A DNA stretch of 64,000 nucleotides from Angelakisella massiliensis (lineage in GTDB: Bacteria; Bacillota; Clostridia; Oscillospirales; Ruminococcaceae). The notes beneath the pieces are model-generated. The model saw nothing but the letters and a program-made list of their open reading frames with translations, searched no databases and was not told the origin of the DNA. The DNA lies in assembly GCF_900104675.1 (NCBI RefSeq), contig NZ_LT629944.1:310001-374000 (forward strand), written 5' to 3'. Positions within the stretch are counted from its first letter, which is position 1, and the number at the start of each line of letters is the position of its first letter. Positions 7,721 through 16,224 of this stretch are shown piece by piece. Made by a program: the position numbers and the translations under genes.

Positions 7721-9154
7721 ATGCCTTACATACATTTTACTGATGAACAAAAATTCCGCGCCAATTCTGTTGATCTGGTGGAATTCCTGTATCGGCAGGG
7801 GGAAAAGCTGATTCCGTCAGGCCGTGAAAAACGGCTGGCCTCTGACCACAGCATCACGGTCCGCGGGAATGAATGGTTCGACCATGCCACAGAACAAGGT
7901 GGCCATGCGATATCATTCGTACAGCAATTCTATAATCTGAGCTACCCAGAGGCCGTCAAGAAGCTCCTTGATGGTGAATGCGGCGTAAACTATACTCTGG
8001 CTGATCCTGAGCCTGCGGATGTGCCAAAAGAATTCTCGCTTCCGCCGGCGAGTTCTACCATGCGACGTATGTATGCATACCTGCTTCAGCAACGATTGAT
8101 AGCTTGGGATGTGATCAACGCCTTTGCGAAAAAAGGGCTGATCTACGAAAGCTGCGAAAAGTCAAAGGACCAGACAAAAGAATACCACAATGCTGTGTTC
8201 GTTGGATTTGATGAACATGGCGTTGCCCGTCACGCACACAAGAGAGGGATCTATACCCAAGGAAAAAGCTTCCGTGGAAATGTGGTTGGATGTGATCCAC
8301 GATATAGCTTTCACTGGACAGGTAGCAGCAACAAGCTCTATGTATTCGAGGCTCCCATTGACATGATGGCGTTCATCACCCTTTATCCGGATGACTGGCA
8401 GAGCAACAGTTATGTAGCCTTATGCGGTACCGCTGAGCATGCCATGCTGTGGATGCTGGAGCAGAACCCGCAGCTTGAAAAAGTGATCCTTTGCCTGGAT
8501 CATGATGCGCCAGGGATTGAGGCCACCGGCCGACTCACTGATATTCTTCATGAACACAGTTATTCGATGGTAGCTCCGCTCCAATCCGCCCACAAGGACT
8601 GGGACGAGGATCTGAAAGCGCAGTGTCGCATGGCTGCCCAGCCTGCAGAGGAGCATCCGCAGGCAGTTGTCAAAGGAGAAATCTGCAATCGCATCGGTGA
8701 AAAATGTACCAGCATACAGGCCGACCGTGTACCCCGGCAGATACTGGATCTTCTCCGGCAGTATCGAAGCCATCTCCAAGGCGGAAGAACCGAGCAGGCT
8801 ATGGATATCATGGAGCAAATGTCTGCCAGCGCACTGTCTGTGGTGCTTCAAGAGTGTAAGCAACTGGGTTCGCTGGTCGCAGTAGATAAGGCAGCTCTTC
8901 TCCTTCAAGATCAAATCCTGCCCCACCAGAATAGAGGGGCCATTCATAATCGCACCGATAGGATTGCATCTGAAATACAAGGTGTGCTGAGCAAGGCGCA
9001 GGCAACAGGAGTCCGCAGCGTAGACCAGAAAAAAGATATTGCCCGTGCATGGCTTAATCTGGCCATATCCTGTGCGAAAATTCCGGTTAAGCATGCTGCC
9101 GATCAGCTTGTCATGGATCAGAAACAACAAGTTGAACGTGGGCAACGGATGTGA
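7721..9154 (+). CDS. DUF3991 / Toprim-domain primase
   Basis: A 477-residue primase-like protein. Residues 1-100 resemble the zinc-finger-like and DUF3991 leader of mobile-element primases (DLVEFLYRQGEKLIP, WFDHATEQGGHAISFVQ). The Toprim domain follows, with the acidic strand YVFEAPIDMMAF at about residue 207 and the DxD-like CLDHDAPGIEATGR at about 258. These coordinate metal for nucleotidyl transfer. The C-terminal 150 residues are helical and probably element-specific. Its role would be priming complementary-strand synthesis after transfer. It lies between the relaxase and coupling-protein genes. Confidence 0.85.
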   Translation: MPYIHFTDEQKFRANSVDLVEFLYRQGEKLIPSGREKRLASDHSITVRGNEWFDHATEQGGHAISFVQQFYNLSYPEAVKKLLDGECGVNYTLADPEPADVPKEFSLPPASSTMRRMYAYLLQQRLIAWDVINAFAKKGLIYESCEKSKDQTKEYHNAVFVGFDEHGVARHAHKRGIYTQGKSFRGNVVGCDPRYSFHWTGSSNKLYVFEAPIDMMAFITLYPDDWQSNSYVALCGTAEHAMLWMLEQNPQLEKVILCLDHDAPGIEATGRLTDILHEHSYSMVAPLQSAHKDWDEDLKAQCRMAAQPAEEHPQAVVKGEICNRIGEKCTSIQADRVPRQILDLLRQYRSHLQGGRTEQAMDIMEQMSASALSVVLQECKQLGSLVAVDKAALLLQDQILPHQNRGAIHNRTDRIASEIQGVLSKAQATGVRSVDQKKDIARAWLNLAISCAKIPVKHAADQLVMDQKQQVERGQRM

Positions 9155-9163
9155 GGTAGCCTT

Positions 9164-9358
9164 ATGGAAACAGAAGGGGGACAGATCACTAATCCGTCCC
9201 CCTTCTTCGGAACAAATTCCTTTTTCGGTTTCTATACCCCTCCCGCCCCCGTTTATCAGCGAGGCGGACAGTTTCCTTGCCGCAGTCTGGACAATGCTCT
9301 GGATTCTCTTGTGACTAAAATAAAAAGTAGCAATGATCACATGTATAAATCAATGTAA
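9164..9358 (+). CDS. small conserved protein between primase and coupling protein (64 aa)
   Basis: A 64-residue frame whose ATG follows GAGGTAG with good spacing. The product is rich in Pro, Phe and Gly early on (NPSPFFGTNSFFGFYTPP) and ends in a helical stretch (LDNALDSLVTKIKSSNDHMY). Its position between primase and virD4-like genes is occupied by a similar short gene in related elements as far as I recall. No function is known. The protein could be a relaxosome accessory. Confidence 0.5.
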   Translation: METEGGQITNPSPFFGTNSFFGFYTPPAPVYQRGGQFPCRSLDNALDSLVTKIKSSNDHMYKSM

Positions 9359-9391
9359 TCACCTCATCCAAAAGTGAAAGGAGGAAACCTA

Positions 9392-11206
9392 TTGTCTTCC
9401 ATTATGATTTTGATCGCGGTCTCCGGAGCAATGTTCCTGGTGATCGGCGGTCTTGCTTTTGTTTCGAATTTTTATACCTTGGATGGAATCAAATCCCGAA
9501 CAGTGGGCGATGGACAGCATGGTAGTGCCCGCTGGGCGACCAAGCAGGAAATCAAATCCACCTACGCACATATTCCCTTTGAGCCGGAACTGTGGCGACA
9601 GGGCAAAAATCTACCGACAAAGCAAGGGCTGATTGTTGGGTGCGAAGGCCCAAAGGGACATGTCACTGCACTGGTAGACACCGACGATATCCACGCGCTC
9701 GTCACGGCAGCCAGCGGTGCCGGTAAGACTGCTTTTTTTCTTTACCCCAATATCGAATATGCGCTTGCCACCGGTATGTCTTTTCTCTGCACAGACACCA
9801 AGGGCGATCTGTTCCGAAACTATGCTGGAATTGCGAAAGACAACTATGGCTTTCACACCTCGGTTATCGATTTACGAAACCCTCTGAAATCCGATGAGGA
9901 TAATCTGCTTCATCTCATCAACAAGTACATGGATATCTACAAGGCGGACCCCAGCAATCTGGCCGCAAAAGCCAAATCAGAAAAGTACGCTAAGATTCTT
10001 GCCAAAACGCTGATCAACACCAGCGGTGGTGACAGTGCCCAGTATGGTCAAAACGCCTTCTTTTATGACTCAGCAGAAGGACTGTTGACTGCCATGTTTC
10101 TGCTGGTGGCGGAGTATCTGCCCACTGAAGATGCGGACGGCAACCCAATTGAGCAGCGGCACATTGTGTCCGTCTTTAAATTGGTACAGGAGTTGCTGGC
10201 TCCCAGCCGTGTGAAAGGCAAGAATCAATTCCAGCTTCTGCTGGAGAAGCTTCCGGAAAATCACAAAGCCAAGTGGTTTGCCGGTTCCGCACTTAATACG
10301 GCGGAACAGGCTATGGCCTCTGTTATCTCCACTGTACTCTCCCGGCTGAACGCCTTCCTCGATTCTGAAATGGAACAGATCCTTTGCTTCGGAACTTCTA
10401 TTGACGCGGAAGTTTTCTGTAATGAAAAATCTGCTATCTTCATTGTGCTTCCCGAGGAAGACCAGACCAAGTATTTCATGGTATCCCTGATTCTGCAGAA
10501 CCTGTACCGGGAGATCCTCACCGTCGCAGATGAGAACGGTGGTCGACTGAAAAATCGTGTGGTTTTCTTTGCGGATGAGCTGGGTACCTGCCCGCCCATC
10601 CAGTCACTGGAGCTGATGTTCTCAGCATCCCGTTCCCGAGGCTTAATGCTTGTTCCCATCGTTCAGTCAATCACCGGCCAGCTTCAGAAAAACTATGGTC
10701 CCGAGGGTTCGCAAATTATTGTGGACAACTGCCAAGTGAACCTGTATGGAGGATTTGCTCCTGCCAGCAAGACTGCTGATGAGCTCTCCAAATCTCTCGG
10801 CAGCCGAACTGTAATGTCTGGTTCTATTAGCCGAGGGAAAAACGATCCCTCCCAGAGCCTTCAGATGATTGAACGCCCCCTTATGACCCCCGACGAACTC
10901 AAGTCAATGCGTAAAGGAAGTTTTATCGTAGCAAAGACAGGCGTCCATCCAATGAAGTCTCAACTCCGTCTGTTCCTGGATTGGGGTATCCGCTTCGGAA
11001 CACCATATGAGATGCCGGAGAAGGCGCAGCGGCCAGTAGCCTATGCAGACAAGCAAACCTTAGAAGAAAATATCATCCGAAGCCAGTACGCCTCTCAGAT
11101 TGAGGATGATGATCCGGGTTCCGACTCGATGGCTGGTGGAGTTACTCAAGGAATGCAGGCAGGGGCTGATCCCAAGCGCCCACGGCCGATGATTCGTACA
11201 CAGTAA
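9392..11206 (+). CDS. VirD4/TraG-type conjugative coupling protein
   Basis: This 604-residue ATPase links the relaxosome to a conjugation channel. An N-terminal membrane segment (about residues 3-30, IMILIAVSGAMFLVIGGLAF) anchors it. Walker A (AASGAGKTA) is at about 106-114 and Walker B (VVFFADELG) at about 389-397, followed by the SRSRGLMLVPIVQS motif typical of TraG/VirD4. The start is TTG 9392, since AAAGGAGG ends 7 nt before it; the upstream in-frame GTG at 9374 overlaps that site. In complete elements VirB-like genes follow; here only a short HTH gene follows. Confidence 0.93.
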   Translation: MSSIMILIAVSGAMFLVIGGLAFVSNFYTLDGIKSRTVGDGQHGSARWATKQEIKSTYAHIPFEPELWRQGKNLPTKQGLIVGCEGPKGHVTALVDTDDIHALVTAASGAGKTAFFLYPNIEYALATGMSFLCTDTKGDLFRNYAGIAKDNYGFHTSVIDLRNPLKSDEDNLLHLINKYMDIYKADPSNLAAKAKSEKYAKILAKTLINTSGGDSAQYGQNAFFYDSAEGLLTAMFLLVAEYLPTEDADGNPIEQRHIVSVFKLVQELLAPSRVKGKNQFQLLLEKLPENHKAKWFAGSALNTAEQAMASVISTVLSRLNAFLDSEMEQILCFGTSIDAEVFCNEKSAIFIVLPEEDQTKYFMVSLILQNLYREILTVADENGGRLKNRVVFFADELGTCPPIQSLELMFSASRSRGLMLVPIVQSITGQLQKNYGPEGSQIIVDNCQVNLYGGFAPASKTADELSKSLGSRTVMSGSISRGKNDPSQSLQMIERPLMTPDELKSMRKGSFIVAKTGVHPMKSQLRLFLDWGIRFGTPYEMPEKAQRPVAYADKQTLEENIIRSQYASQIEDDDPGSDSMAGGVTQGMQAGADPKRPRPMIRTQ

Positions 11207-11216
11207 GGAGGTGCCT

Positions 11217-11471
11217 ATGAGTTACTATAGCCTTATCTATTCTTCTGATCTGGAGCATCGCGCCAGGACAGTATACATGTACCTCAAGGATCGCGCCGAT
11301 TTAGATGGCCGCTGCTGGCCGGCAATCAAAACGATTGCAGCAGATCTTGGATTGTCACGGTCAACGGTCAAGAGGGCTCTGGATGATCTAATCCGCGTCG
11401 GACTGCTCGAAAAAGAACCACGCTGGAGGGAGAATGGGAGTTACACATCCAATCTCTATCGGCTCACCTGA
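11217..11471 (+). CDS. HTH_36-type winged-helix DNA-binding protein
   Basis: An 84-residue protein that is essentially one winged helix-turn-helix. The segment KTIAADLGLSRSTVKRALDD is the recognition helix region, and GLLEKEPRWRENGSYTSNLY forms the wing. Such proteins resemble replication-initiator or MarR-like helix-turn-helix domains and occur at the end of mobilisation operons. AAGGAGG overlaps the end of the coupling-protein gene and lies 5 nt before ATG 11217. A terminator follows directly, making this the last gene of the transfer operon. Confidence 0.78.
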   Translation: MSYYSLIYSSDLEHRARTVYMYLKDRADLDGRCWPAIKTIAADLGLSRSTVKRALDDLIRVGLLEKEPRWRENGSYTSNLYRLT

Positions 11472-11484
11472 TCAGAAAAAGAAA

Positions 11485-11523
11485 AGCAGACTCTTCCCAC
11501 CAAGGGGAGAATCTGCTCTTTTG
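11485..11523 (+). terminator. rho-independent terminator ending the mobilisation operon
   Basis: A 14-bp stem (AGCAGACTCTTCCC with GGGGAGAATCTGCT, one mismatch and one wobble) with a 5-nt loop is followed by a T run. The following stretch to 11697 shows no gene. Confidence 0.75.
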
Positions 11524-11697
11524 ATGAACTGAGGATAGGTTCATGGTGAACCACCCAGAAGGGAACACTCTATAATTTTATTTAATTCAGAAAAGAACAA
11601 ATTCTATCACTACAACACTTAACAACATATACAGAATGTGAAATAAGCAAAGAATTGCTGTTATGAAACAGCGGCAGAATTTGTATGGTGACTGAAC

Positions 11698-12591
11698 TCA
11701 CATTTCCAGCAAAGGTTCCTTCATCAACCGCTCAATCATCAGTTTCTGGATATTCATTTCTTCGGTATGATCAAAGTATGAATTTTGGGGGTCGGCCCAA
11801 GAATCCAAATAGCCTTTGTATTTTTCTCCGTATCCCCGTTCCTGTAAGATGCTGTAAATGTTATCAACACCCTGCTGAAGCTCATCTGTTACCCCATGCG
11901 CCTCGGATAATACACGGTCAATTTCAGAATAAATATCCGATGCAGAAGGGTCGATGGTCCAGTTGGAAGGATCTTTTGCGGCAAATGCGGAAAATGTGTC
12001 TTCTCCCAACACGTTTTTTAGAGTGCGGTCAAGTCTATCGTTAGAAAAAAATTCGCTGTATCGGTTCTCGTTAATATGAGCGATCCCGTCTTGAAGGAAC
12101 TGCTCTCTGTCCTTTTGGGCTTTCTCATAAGACGAAAGAACGCTTTCCATGGTCTGTCCTTCTGATAATGCAACCTTTCCATCCAGAATATCCTGATAGC
12201 CTTGGATGGTTTGATCCCATTCCTGCAACTGTTCCTTGAAGTCCGAAAGTTCTTGCTCATATCCTTCAGATATTGTCAAGTACATCTTGGTATTATGCAA
12301 ATATAGTTCCAACACGCCGGTTGGCAGTTCTTCCAAAGGAGTGGCTTCATTGGTTTTTACATAGGTGTCTCTGCGAATTTGCGCAGACTTGGACAAATCT
12401 TCTAACCGCTCATCACTTGTTTGATTGGCCACAATCTGGTTTGAGACCTTTTGAAGTGCTGTTTGAGGTTTTTCGGCGGTCGATAAAATACCAGAGTTTG
12501 CAGCAAACAGATTGCGGTTTTGAAAAACGCCGTTGTTTTGAAAAACACCGTTGTTACTCAAAAAGGAAAACGCCGTATTTGATAGGTACAT
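11698..12591 (-). CDS. unknown protein with N/S-rich start (island gene A)
   Basis: A 297-residue hydrophilic protein that I do not recognise. The first 45 residues are rich in Asn, Ser, Gln and Phe with an internal repeat (NNGVFQ twice) and no Sec signal; the rest is strongly helical and charged, with long acidic helices (about residues 75-180) and a Trp/Asp-rich C-terminal part. The start is ATG 12591, 8 nt after GGAGG. It is the third gene of a unit transcribed from a sigma-28-like box at 14388-14413, after genes C and B. By this context I infer a flagellar-regulon product, perhaps exported by the flagellar apparatus. No enzyme motif is visible. Confidence 0.6.
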   Translation of the reverse strand: MYLSNTAFSFLSNNGVFQNNGVFQNRNLFAANSGILSTAEKPQTALQKVSNQIVANQTSDERLEDLSKSAQIRRDTYVKTNEATPLEELPTGVLELYLHNTKMYLTISEGYEQELSDFKEQLQEWDQTIQGYQDILDGKVALSEGQTMESVLSSYEKAQKDREQFLQDGIAHINENRYSEFFSNDRLDRTLKNVLGEDTFSAFAAKDPSNWTIDPSASDIYSEIDRVLSEAHGVTDELQQGVDNIYSILQERGYGEKYKGYLDSWADPQNSYFDHTEEMNIQKLMIERLMKEPLLEM

Positions 12592-12657
12592 TATTCCATC
12601 CTCCCCACATGGCTGTACACACCCTGTTAATATGAATTTTAACTGCACAATAAATGT

Positions 12658-13122
12658 TTATGCTTTCATATCCATAGTCCCTTGCTTGTATTCCTCCAAA
12701 ATACTGGTATCAAACTTTTGACCAATCTCCCAGCCGGGAATACGGGAACGGACAAAATCATAGAGACGATAGGCCTCATCCCTGTGCATTTGATTCAATG
12801 TCCAGCCAGCATTGGCGCGGTCTGAGACGGGGACTTGCTTATAATAGGACTTGATGAAATTTCCCAAGTCGTTGCCGTCAGGCCCAGACATCCCATAATA
12901 CTTTTTCATGTGCTCCAAAGCTATATCCCGTACCGCCTGCTCTGCTTCTTTGGATACGGGGATGATGTGAAAGTCCGCTGCGGTCATGCCTGTAATATCC
13001 AGTCCGTCATCAGGCGCATTAGGATCTGATACCGCAGCACCGTTTGGATACTTTGGCTGTGTGACCCCACGCTGATACTGATCTGCGTTCATCAGCATAC
13101 GCGCCATATCTGTGATGGTCAT
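12658..13122 (-). CDS. unknown island protein B (paralogue at 21371)
   Basis: A 154-residue protein of unknown function. It opens MTITDMARMLMNADQYQR, has a Pro/Asp-rich linker, and a conserved core (VSKEAEQAVRDIALEHMKKY ... DLGNFIKSYYKQVP ... DEAYRLYDFVRSRIPGWEIG). A paralogue at 21371-21832 is about 85% identical by eye, including the C-terminal GQKFDTSIL. The family exists in other motile Clostridia to my knowledge, without a function. It follows gene C by 70 nt and precedes gene A by 66 nt on the same strand. GGAGATGAAACAGC precedes the start. Confidence 0.68.
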   Translation of the reverse strand: MTITDMARMLMNADQYQRGVTQPKYPNGAAVSDPNAPDDGLDITGMTAADFHIIPVSKEAEQAVRDIALEHMKKYYGMSGPDGNDLGNFIKSYYKQVPVSDRANAGWTLNQMHRDEAYRLYDFVRSRIPGWEIGQKFDTSILEEYKQGTMDMKA

Positions 13123-13192
13123 GCTGTTTCATCTCCTTTTACACATAAAACGGCTGGCAAAAGATAATGAACAAAAAGACACTTCTCTCAAA

Positions 13193-14338
13193 TCATCTAA
13201 TTGCCGACTGAATATATTTGATCAGAGCTGCCGTATCTCCAGCGATGCCCAAATAGGAGTCGGAAAGGTTATATTTTTTCCCAAACTGCTGCACAAGGGT
13301 GCGCATATCGGAGAGCTTTGCGTTGAAGTCCGCCATAAAAGCGTCCTTGCTGCTGCAATCCAGATTGGCAAACAGGTCGGAAATTTCAAGGCCGGTATGA
13401 ACGGAATCATTTTCCTTCTGCGACCAACCGATTCCGCCGTAGCCACTGTTCATGCTATTGTTTAGCTTTTGAACATTTTGGATGCTTTTTTCATAAAGCC
13501 GCCCGATGCCATCTGCAAACATATCTCCTACCGCACCATAATCTTTGCCATAGTATTCAGCGATAGATTTTGCAAGCCCTTTCTGAGCGTATGCAAACGA
13601 GTCCATTTGACCCACGGAGGTTTGGTTCAAAACCCCCTCCAAGTCCTTACCCAGCGATTGCAGCTCAAATAACTGGCTTACGCCAATTTCCGAACCGCCA
13701 ATGGTCAATTTCGTCTGGACACTGCTGAGATCGATCTCTTTGCCATCCTTGATCTGCTGGGCCAGCTCCAGCACTACATCTTCCATCTGATCCTGCATGG
13801 CGGCAACATCTTTCTCCGTGTAATTGCCATTGGTCAGAAAATCCAAGGTGTCACGGACAAAACCTTCATCTTGAATATCCCGAAAACGGAAGGTTTCATT
13901 TTCACCCAATGTACTGTACTTTTGGGCGGCCTCCTTTAGAAAATCCGTGGTGTGATAAAAGAAACCATGGGTAGCGGCCCCTTCGGCAGCACTCCGGTTA
14001 GCCTCATCGGGAAATGTGATAAACTGGCCGTCTGCTCCGATCCGGGATTCCACTTTAATTCCGCCCCACAGGTTTCTGACAATCGTTTTCCCATCTTCAT
14101 CCACTTGTGGTTCGTCAGAAAACATACCTTCAGGATATTCAGGGGTAATATCACGGATATTGCTGTCACTAAAATCTACGGTATCGAAAGAGGGTGGGGA
14201 AAGACGCGCTTGCTCGCCGGTAGTTGCCTGTGTATTTCCTTGACCGGATTGGGTGCTTCCTTGTTTATATACAGTCCACCCGCTGTTGACCAGTTCAGAC
14301 GAAAGCTGACCGTTTATATTTGGTACTTGCCATGACAT
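13193..14338 (-). CDS. unknown island protein C, first gene of a sigma-28-type unit
   Basis: A 381-residue hydrophilic protein of unknown function. The first 60 residues are disordered-looking (Gly, Gln, Ser, Thr-rich: VYKQGSTQSGQGNTQATTG). A mixed central region follows, then a helical C-terminal third with Asn/Gly-rich turns (NNSMNSGYGGIGWSQKEND). No Sec signal, membrane segment or catalytic motif. The start chosen is ATG 14338 after AAAGGGG, at slightly long spacing; a TTG 12 nt upstream is open but abuts the site. A sigma-28-like promoter lies 50 nt upstream, so motility-linked expression is inferred. Genes B and A follow. Confidence 0.6.
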   Translation of the reverse strand: MSWQVPNINGQLSSELVNSGWTVYKQGSTQSGQGNTQATTGEQARLSPPSFDTVDFSDSNIRDITPEYPEGMFSDEPQVDEDGKTIVRNLWGGIKVESRIGADGQFITFPDEANRSAAEGAATHGFFYHTTDFLKEAAQKYSTLGENETFRFRDIQDEGFVRDTLDFLTNGNYTEKDVAAMQDQMEDVVLELAQQIKDGKEIDLSSVQTKLTIGGSEIGVSQLFELQSLGKDLEGVLNQTSVGQMDSFAYAQKGLAKSIAEYYGKDYGAVGDMFADGIGRLYEKSIQNVQKLNNSMNSGYGGIGWSQKENDSVHTGLEISDLFANLDCSSKDAFMADFNAKLSDMRTLVQQFGKKYNLSDSYLGIAGDTAALIKYIQSAIR

Positions 14339-14387
14339 AATATAATGCAACCCCTTTCACGAATTATATGGTACTACTCTACCAATA

Positions 14388-14413
14388 TTATCGACCCATT
14401 TGCTAAAAACTTA
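14388..14413 (-). promoter_or_regulatory. sigma-28 (SigD/FliA)-like promoter upstream of gene C
   Basis: On the minus strand the sequence reads TAAGTTTT, 10 nt, GTCGATAA, about 50 nt before the start of gene C. The classical flagellar sigma-28 consensus is TAAAGTTT, 11 nt, GCCGATAA. Four other units in this island show the same pattern. Confidence 0.6.
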
Positions 14414-14415
14414 AG

Positions 14416-14994
14416 TTATCCCTCATAGTTGACATCGAGTGAATTTGGATCAATAATCCAAATCGTCCTACCTTGCGACCTCGCATATTGTACTGTGGAG
14501 CCGGTTCCGCTTGGCGTCCCGTCCCAAACAGCCAGCAACACATCAGACTGGTCTACCATATAGCGATTCCGCTTTTGCATACAATCTGGTGTGTATTGTG
14601 TTTGAAGCATGGTTTCTTTGTCGCATTGCTCTGCGATTTTGAAATACCGATCTCTCAACGACTCAGACCATTTGGCAGCTTGTGTCTCGCAGGGAATCGC
14701 GCTCTCCAGTGTGATGTGTGGATACTTGGCCTTTAGATCAAGAACAATTTCGGCGGCATACATATCAACGCCGATAGCCATCCCGGAAATGAAGTGTGTA
14801 ACATTGTGCTGTTCGATCAGCTGAACTATGAGTTTTCGGAGTTGTTTCTTAAGTGCGATACATCGCTTGTCGGACTCGTTGAAGCGGAATGGAAGATTCT
14901 GTGGCCTATGGCCTGTAAAGGCACATGTACGCCCACCTGGGCAGAAAGTGGATGGTTTCGTTACACCAAGTAGTTCAACAAGTTTTTTAATCAT
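14416..14994 (-). CDS. SLOG-family (YpsA/DUF1273) protein
   Basis: A 192-residue protein with a zinc-like CPGGRTC segment and then CAFTGHRPQNLPFRFNE, the signature start of the YpsA/DUF1273 branch of the SLOG superfamily. The glycine-rich ISGMAIGVDMYAAEIVLDL forms the nucleotide-binding loop and DVLLAVWDGTPSGTGSTVQYA the later conserved strand and loop. Known relatives bind nucleotides; biochemical roles remain unclear. GGAGG lies 8 nt before ATG 14994. Its promoter region shares a sequence with that of the HTH gene at 15121, suggesting common control. Confidence 0.85.
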   Translation of the reverse strand: MIKKLVELLGVTKPSTFCPGGRTCAFTGHRPQNLPFRFNESDKRCIALKKQLRKLIVQLIEQHNVTHFISGMAIGVDMYAAEIVLDLKAKYPHITLESAIPCETQAAKWSESLRDRYFKIAEQCDKETMLQTQYTPDCMQKRNRYMVDQSDVLLAVWDGTPSGTGSTVQYARSQGRTIWIIDPNSLDVNYEG

Positions 14995-15028
14995 GCCGCA
15001 CGCCTCCTGTGTATTAGAAATTTATTCT

Positions 15029-15052
15029 ATAACGCTAATACATAGTATAGCA
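15029..15052 (-). promoter_or_regulatory. promoter -10 with operator-like sequence for the SLOG gene
   Basis: On the minus strand TGCTATACT is an extended -10, directly followed by a TATTAGCG operator half-site. The plus-strand string CGCTAATACATAGTATA (15033-15049) recurs with two differences at 15483-15499 before the HTH gene, so the HTH protein probably represses both. Confidence 0.5.
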
Positions 15053-15120
15053 TACACAGAAAGATTTATGTCGAAAAAAGTCGATGGGCTACAAGATTCC
15101 CTTGCAGCCCACAAAATCAA

Positions 15121-15456
15121 TCATTTTAACTTCTTCTTCGCTTGCTGAACCATCAGCTCTACGATTTCCAAGATGCGTTGCTGCTCCTCCGGGGGAAGTT
15201 GCTTCAACTCCTCTGAAAGCTGGCCACCCCGGTATTCATTGGAGTGTGTAATGACATCGCAAAAAATTGCATCTGCGGATACTTCAAGTCCGTTGATAAT
15301 GGCAATCAACTTTTCACAGCGAGGAAATGAAGCGCCTCTTTCAACGGTGGAAATATAGTTTGTTGTCAAGCCCAGCCGCTCTGCAAACTGGTCTTGCGTC
15401 AGGCCCAATTTTTCACGACATTGTTTGATCCGCTCACCTATGCGTTTATCGATCAT
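15121..15456 (-). CDS. XRE-family HTH repressor
   Basis: This 111-residue regulator has a Cro/C1 helix-turn-helix at residues 5-62 (LGLTQDQFAERLGLTTNYIS; VERGASFPRCEKL) and a C-terminal helical part (LKQLPPEEQQRILEIVELMV) common in this group. ATG 15456 is chosen because GGAGA precedes it and it matches the family's usual MIDKRIGERIKQCRE start. Directly upstream are a -10 with an operator-like sequence and a 13-bp-arm palindrome (15524-15556), so autoregulation is likely. The same half-site occurs before the neighbouring SLOG gene. Confidence 0.85.
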   Translation of the reverse strand: MIDKRIGERIKQCREKLGLTQDQFAERLGLTTNYISTVERGASFPRCEKLIAIINGLEVSADAIFCDVITHSNEYRGGQLSEELKQLPPEEQQRILEIVELMVQQAKKKLK

Positions 15457-15482
15457 ACGGTCTCCACCGCTCCTTTCTATGT

Positions 15483-15499
15483 CGTTAAGACATAGTATA
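15483..15499 (-). promoter_or_regulatory. promoter -10 with operator-like sequence for the HTH gene
   Basis: CGTTAAGACATAGTATA matches 15 of 17 positions with the sequence before the SLOG gene. Read on the minus strand it contains TATACT as a -10. No convincing -35 is seen. Confidence 0.45.
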
Positions 15500-15523
15500 C
15501 GGAGCAGCGAGAGACACATACAG

Positions 15524-15556
15524 AAACGCTAATACACTATCACTGTATTAGCGTTT
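15524..15556. promoter_or_regulatory. palindromic operator (13-bp perfect arms)
   Basis: AAACGCTAATACA and its exact complement flank a 7-nt centre. The half-site CGCTAATAC recurs at 15033. It lies upstream of the HTH gene and is a likely binding site for its product. Confidence 0.6.
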
Positions 15557-15646
15557 GAGATTGCAAGAAAATCAACCTAAGAATCATTTCGTTATGGTGA
15601 ACCTCCTTTTACTCATGAATCTCGAAACGCTTTTAGCATTCTGCGT

Positions 15647-15955
15647 CTAATTTCGAGAATCTATCACAGATGACTGATCAATATCATTTACGCAGTAGGT
15701 CATCAATACATGACCCAAGTCATCCGCAACACGCCGGATTTTTTTGAAAGACAAACTATATAGCTGGATCACGCTGTTTTCTTCTGCTCCATGCTCTCCA
15801 AGCCACTCTGCGATGGATTGCGAAAAAGTCTTGATTGCCGGAACCTAATCCGCTTCAAGATGGGTTCCCCTGTATGGATCAAATCGGTAATAGCATTCAT
15901 AATTCGTGAGTTCGTTGCTGACATCGTACAAGAAACAATCACCAACATTGGGCAT
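15647..15955 (-). pseudogene. small gene with in-frame amber codon, probably inactive
   Basis: AAGAGGTAAACAG precedes an ATG at 15955 that opens a 102-codon frame in which codon 37 is TAG (15845-15847). Before the stop the product reads MPNVGDCFLYDVSNELTNYE; after it the same frame continues sensibly (FSQSIAEWLGEHGAEENSV, SFKKIRRVADDLGHVLM) to TAG 15647. The composition on both sides looks like one coding sequence, so a nonsense mutation is the simplest reading; readthrough is possible but unsupported. I do not recognise the family. An IS256-family remnant abuts its upstream side. Confidence 0.5.
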
Positions 15956-15977
15956 CTGTTTACCTCTTGACCGATAA

Positions 15978-16190
15978 GGTAGAATAAGTCGCAAAAATGA
16001 AAAGAGACATGGTTTGCAGATCTCTGGTAGAATGAAGTGGCGACACACCATCCTGAAAGGAGATAGCAAACCATGTCTGTGAAGATCGTACAGCTAAACG
16101 AGGAAGTTATCAAGGGACAGTTCAAGGAACTTATGCGAGGCAGCGTAGAGGAAACCCTCAACGCACTGCTGGAGGCCGAGGCGTAAACTG
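15978..16190 (+). mobile_element. IS256-family remnant 1 (5' end of transposase)
   Basis: The region holds an IS256-like left end with leader, then ATG 16073 and the transposase N-terminus (SVKIVQLNEEVIKGQFKELM ... LLEAEA) interrupted by TAA at 16184-16186. The rest of the transposase is absent. The same roughly 215-bp sequence recurs in direct orientation at 18329-18547. Confidence 0.75.
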
Positions 16191-16224
16191 ATTGCGCAAA
16201 ACGCTTGAGCTGTTGACACTACCT

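Noticed and set aside
8420-9340. A 306-codon minus-strand frame opposite the primase gene
   Set aside because: The plus-strand primase is convincing across the whole stretch; the antisense frame lacks conserved features.
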